Source of the DNA: Accumulibacter sp. | GTDB taxonomy: Bacteria; Pseudomonadota; Gammaproteobacteria; Burkholderiales; Rhodocyclaceae | Direction of reading: 5' to 3' | Assembly (NCBI GenBank): GCA_031267455.1 | Contig: JAIRZC010000148.1 | Coordinates: 1-6,203, forward strand | DNA length: 6,203 nucleotides | Shown here: piece by piece, positions 5,032-6,203 of the stretch | How positions within the stretch are numbered: position 1 is the stretch's first letter | Layout of the letters: the number at the start of each line of letters is the position of its first letter | Position numbers and translations under genes: made by a program | The notes under the pieces: model-generated | Database searches by the model: none | Told to the model about the DNA's origin: nothing | Seen by the model: the letters and a program-made list of their open reading frames with translations, nothing else

Positions 5032-6203
5032 ATGAACGCCTATCCCCTACTCGAAACCGTCGTTTCACCTGCCGCGCTGCGCGCTCTGGATCGCGGGGAA
5101 CTCCCTTCGCTCGCCGAGGAACTTCGCCGTTTCCTCGTCGAATCGGTTTCGAAGACCGGAGGCCACCTTTCGTCGAATCTCGGAACCGTCGAACTTTGCA
5201 TTGCGTTGCACTACGTTTTCAATACCCCCGAAGATCGCCTGGTCTGGGATGTCGGTCACCAGACCTACGCGCACAAAATACTGACCGGCCGCCGGGGCGA
5301 AATGGCCGGTTTGCGCGCATACGGCGGAATTTCAGGCTTTCCGAGACGTAGCGAAAGCCCCTACGACACCTTTGGCGTTGGCCATTCATCGACGTCGATT
5401 TCGGCGGCGCTGGGAATGGCGATCGCATCCCGACTCAAAAATGAGACCCGCCGGGTTGTCGCGGTGATCGGCGACGGCGCGATGTCGGCGGGCGAAGCCT
5501 TCGAGGCGCTGAACAACGCAGGTGACTCAAACGTTGACCTTCTCGTCATCCTGACTGATAACGATATGTCGATTTCGCGTCCGGTCGGCGCCTTGAACAA
5601 ATATTTGGTGCGCCTGCTTTCTGGAAGCGCGTTCAACGCAGCCCGAAGGGCCGGTGGGAGAATCCTCGAAGCCTCGCCGATTCTGCTCGAATTCGCCAGT
5701 CGCGTGGAAGAGCACGTCAAGGGCATGTTGACTCCCGGAACGCTGTTCGAGGAACTCGGTTTCAACTATATAGGCCCGGTCGACGGGCACGATCTGGACC
5801 TTTTGATTCCGACGCTTGAGAATCTTCAGAAGCTCGGCGGTCCACAATTCCTGCACGTCGTGACTTGCAAGGGCCAAGGCTACAAGCTTGCGGAAGCCGA
5901 CCCCATCCTCTACCACGGCGTATCGAGGTTTGCGCCGGAAATCGGCATAGAAAGCACCTCCGACAAGAAGCCGAACTATTCCCAGATATTCGGGGATTGG
6001 CTTTGCGCCATGGCCGAGGCGGACCCGGCGCTCGTCGCGATTACGCCGGCGATGTGCGAAGGATCGGGAATGACGGACTTCGCAAAACGTTTCCCTGCGC
6101 GCTATTTCGATGTCGGAATCGCCGAGCAGCACGCGGTGACTTTTGCGGCGGGCCTGGCCTGCGAAGGGTTGCGGCCGGTTGTTGCGATTTATTCGACTTT
6201 TCT
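5032..6203 (+). CDS. dxs: 1-deoxy-D-xylulose-5-phosphate synthase Dxs (3' truncated by the window)
   Basis: Dxs is the thiamine diphosphate-dependent enzyme that joins pyruvate and glyceraldehyde 3-phosphate into DXP, the entry step of the MEP isoprenoid pathway; DXP also feeds thiamine and pyridoxal synthesis. The frame is open from ATG 5032 to the window edge: 390 complete codons of the usual 620 or so. [10 protein letters not shown] contains H45 and WDVGHQ contains H76. The thiamine diphosphate/Mg motif starts at [14 protein letters not shown] (D148), with N177 and M179 at the expected spacing. [19 protein letters not shown] is at 236-254. AEQHAVT carries the catalytic glutamate E365, equivalent to E. 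coli E370. ATG 5032 has a weak GGA about 8 nt upstream; the ATG at 5016 is out of frame. Several normally conserved positions differ: T78, A80, T175 and C342. The gene shares the xseB-ispA transcript and continues off the window. Confidence 0.97.
   Translation, partial: MNAYPLLETVVSPAALRALDRGELPSLAEELRRFLVESVSKTGGHLSSNLGTVELCIALHYVFNTPEDRLVWDVGHQTYAHKILTGRRGEMAGLRAYGGISGFPRRSESPYDTFGVGHSSTSISAALGMAIASRLKNETRRVVAVIGDGAMSAGEAFEALNNAGDSNVDLLVILTDNDMSISRPVGALNKYLVRLLSGSAFNAARRAGGRILEASPILLEFASRVEEHVKGMLTPGTLFEELGFNYIGPVDGHDLDLLIPTLENLQKLGGPQFLHVVTCKGQGYKLAEADPILYHGVSRFAPEIGIESTSDKKPNYSQIFGDWLCAMAEADPALVAITPAMCEGSGMTDFAKRFPARYFDVGIAEQHAVTFAAGLACEGLRPVVAIYSTF

Noticed and set aside
5527..6132. Minus-strand frame (201 codons) antisense to dxs
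   Set aside because: It is a shadow of dxs; the plus-strand frame has continuous Dxs homology to the window edge.

Overview
This is a housekeeping chromosomal segment, most likely from a betaproteobacterium. The evidence is the xseB-ispA-dxs operon, the tsaE-amiC pair divergent from queG, and protein sequences that follow the proteobacterial forms of these families throughout. The genus cannot be named from the window. Coding DNA is moderately GC-rich, and long open frames antisense to the real genes are common, as expected from that codon usage. I see no transposase, integrase, CRISPR array or other sign of a mobile or defence system, and no convincing undescribed system.

Layout. Positions 1-137 hold no gene I can support. 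A strong hairpin (142-166) lies just beyond the 3' end of a minus-strand tRNA-Thr(CGT) (178-253). Upstream of it on the same strand is a degenerate tRNA-like 5' half (364-406) with a perfect TATAAT box directly before it (419-424). This suggests a former two-tRNA transcript in which the first tRNA has decayed while its promoter may still drive the second. Positions 254-363 and 425-577 hold nothing else I can support. Next, on the minus strand, come amiC (578-1864, cell-wall amidase) and tsaE (1816-2310, tRNA t6A synthesis), which overlap by 49 bp. After a 100-bp divergent region, queG (2411-3568, queuosine synthesis) reads rightwards. A 238-bp gap with a TATAAT box and an attenuator-like hairpin set leads to xseB (3807-4103), ispA (4100-5005) and dxs (5032 to the window end, 3' truncated).

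Functional themes. TsaE and QueG both act on tRNA anticodon-loop modification (t6A37, including in tRNA-Thr, and queuosine34). AmiC splits septal peptidoglycan. IspA and Dxs are two steps of isoprenoid supply: Dxs makes DXP at the head of the MEP pathway, and IspA condenses the resulting C5 units to farnesyl diphosphate for undecaprenyl phosphate and quinones. XseB, the small subunit of exonuclease VII, is the usual first gene of this operon in proteobacteria.

Points worth a second look are the tRNA-like remnant, the competing hairpins in the xseB-ispA-dxs leader, an AT-rich patch with a promoter match inside tsaE, an A9 tract near the queG start, and unusual residues at conserved positions in Dxs and QueG.
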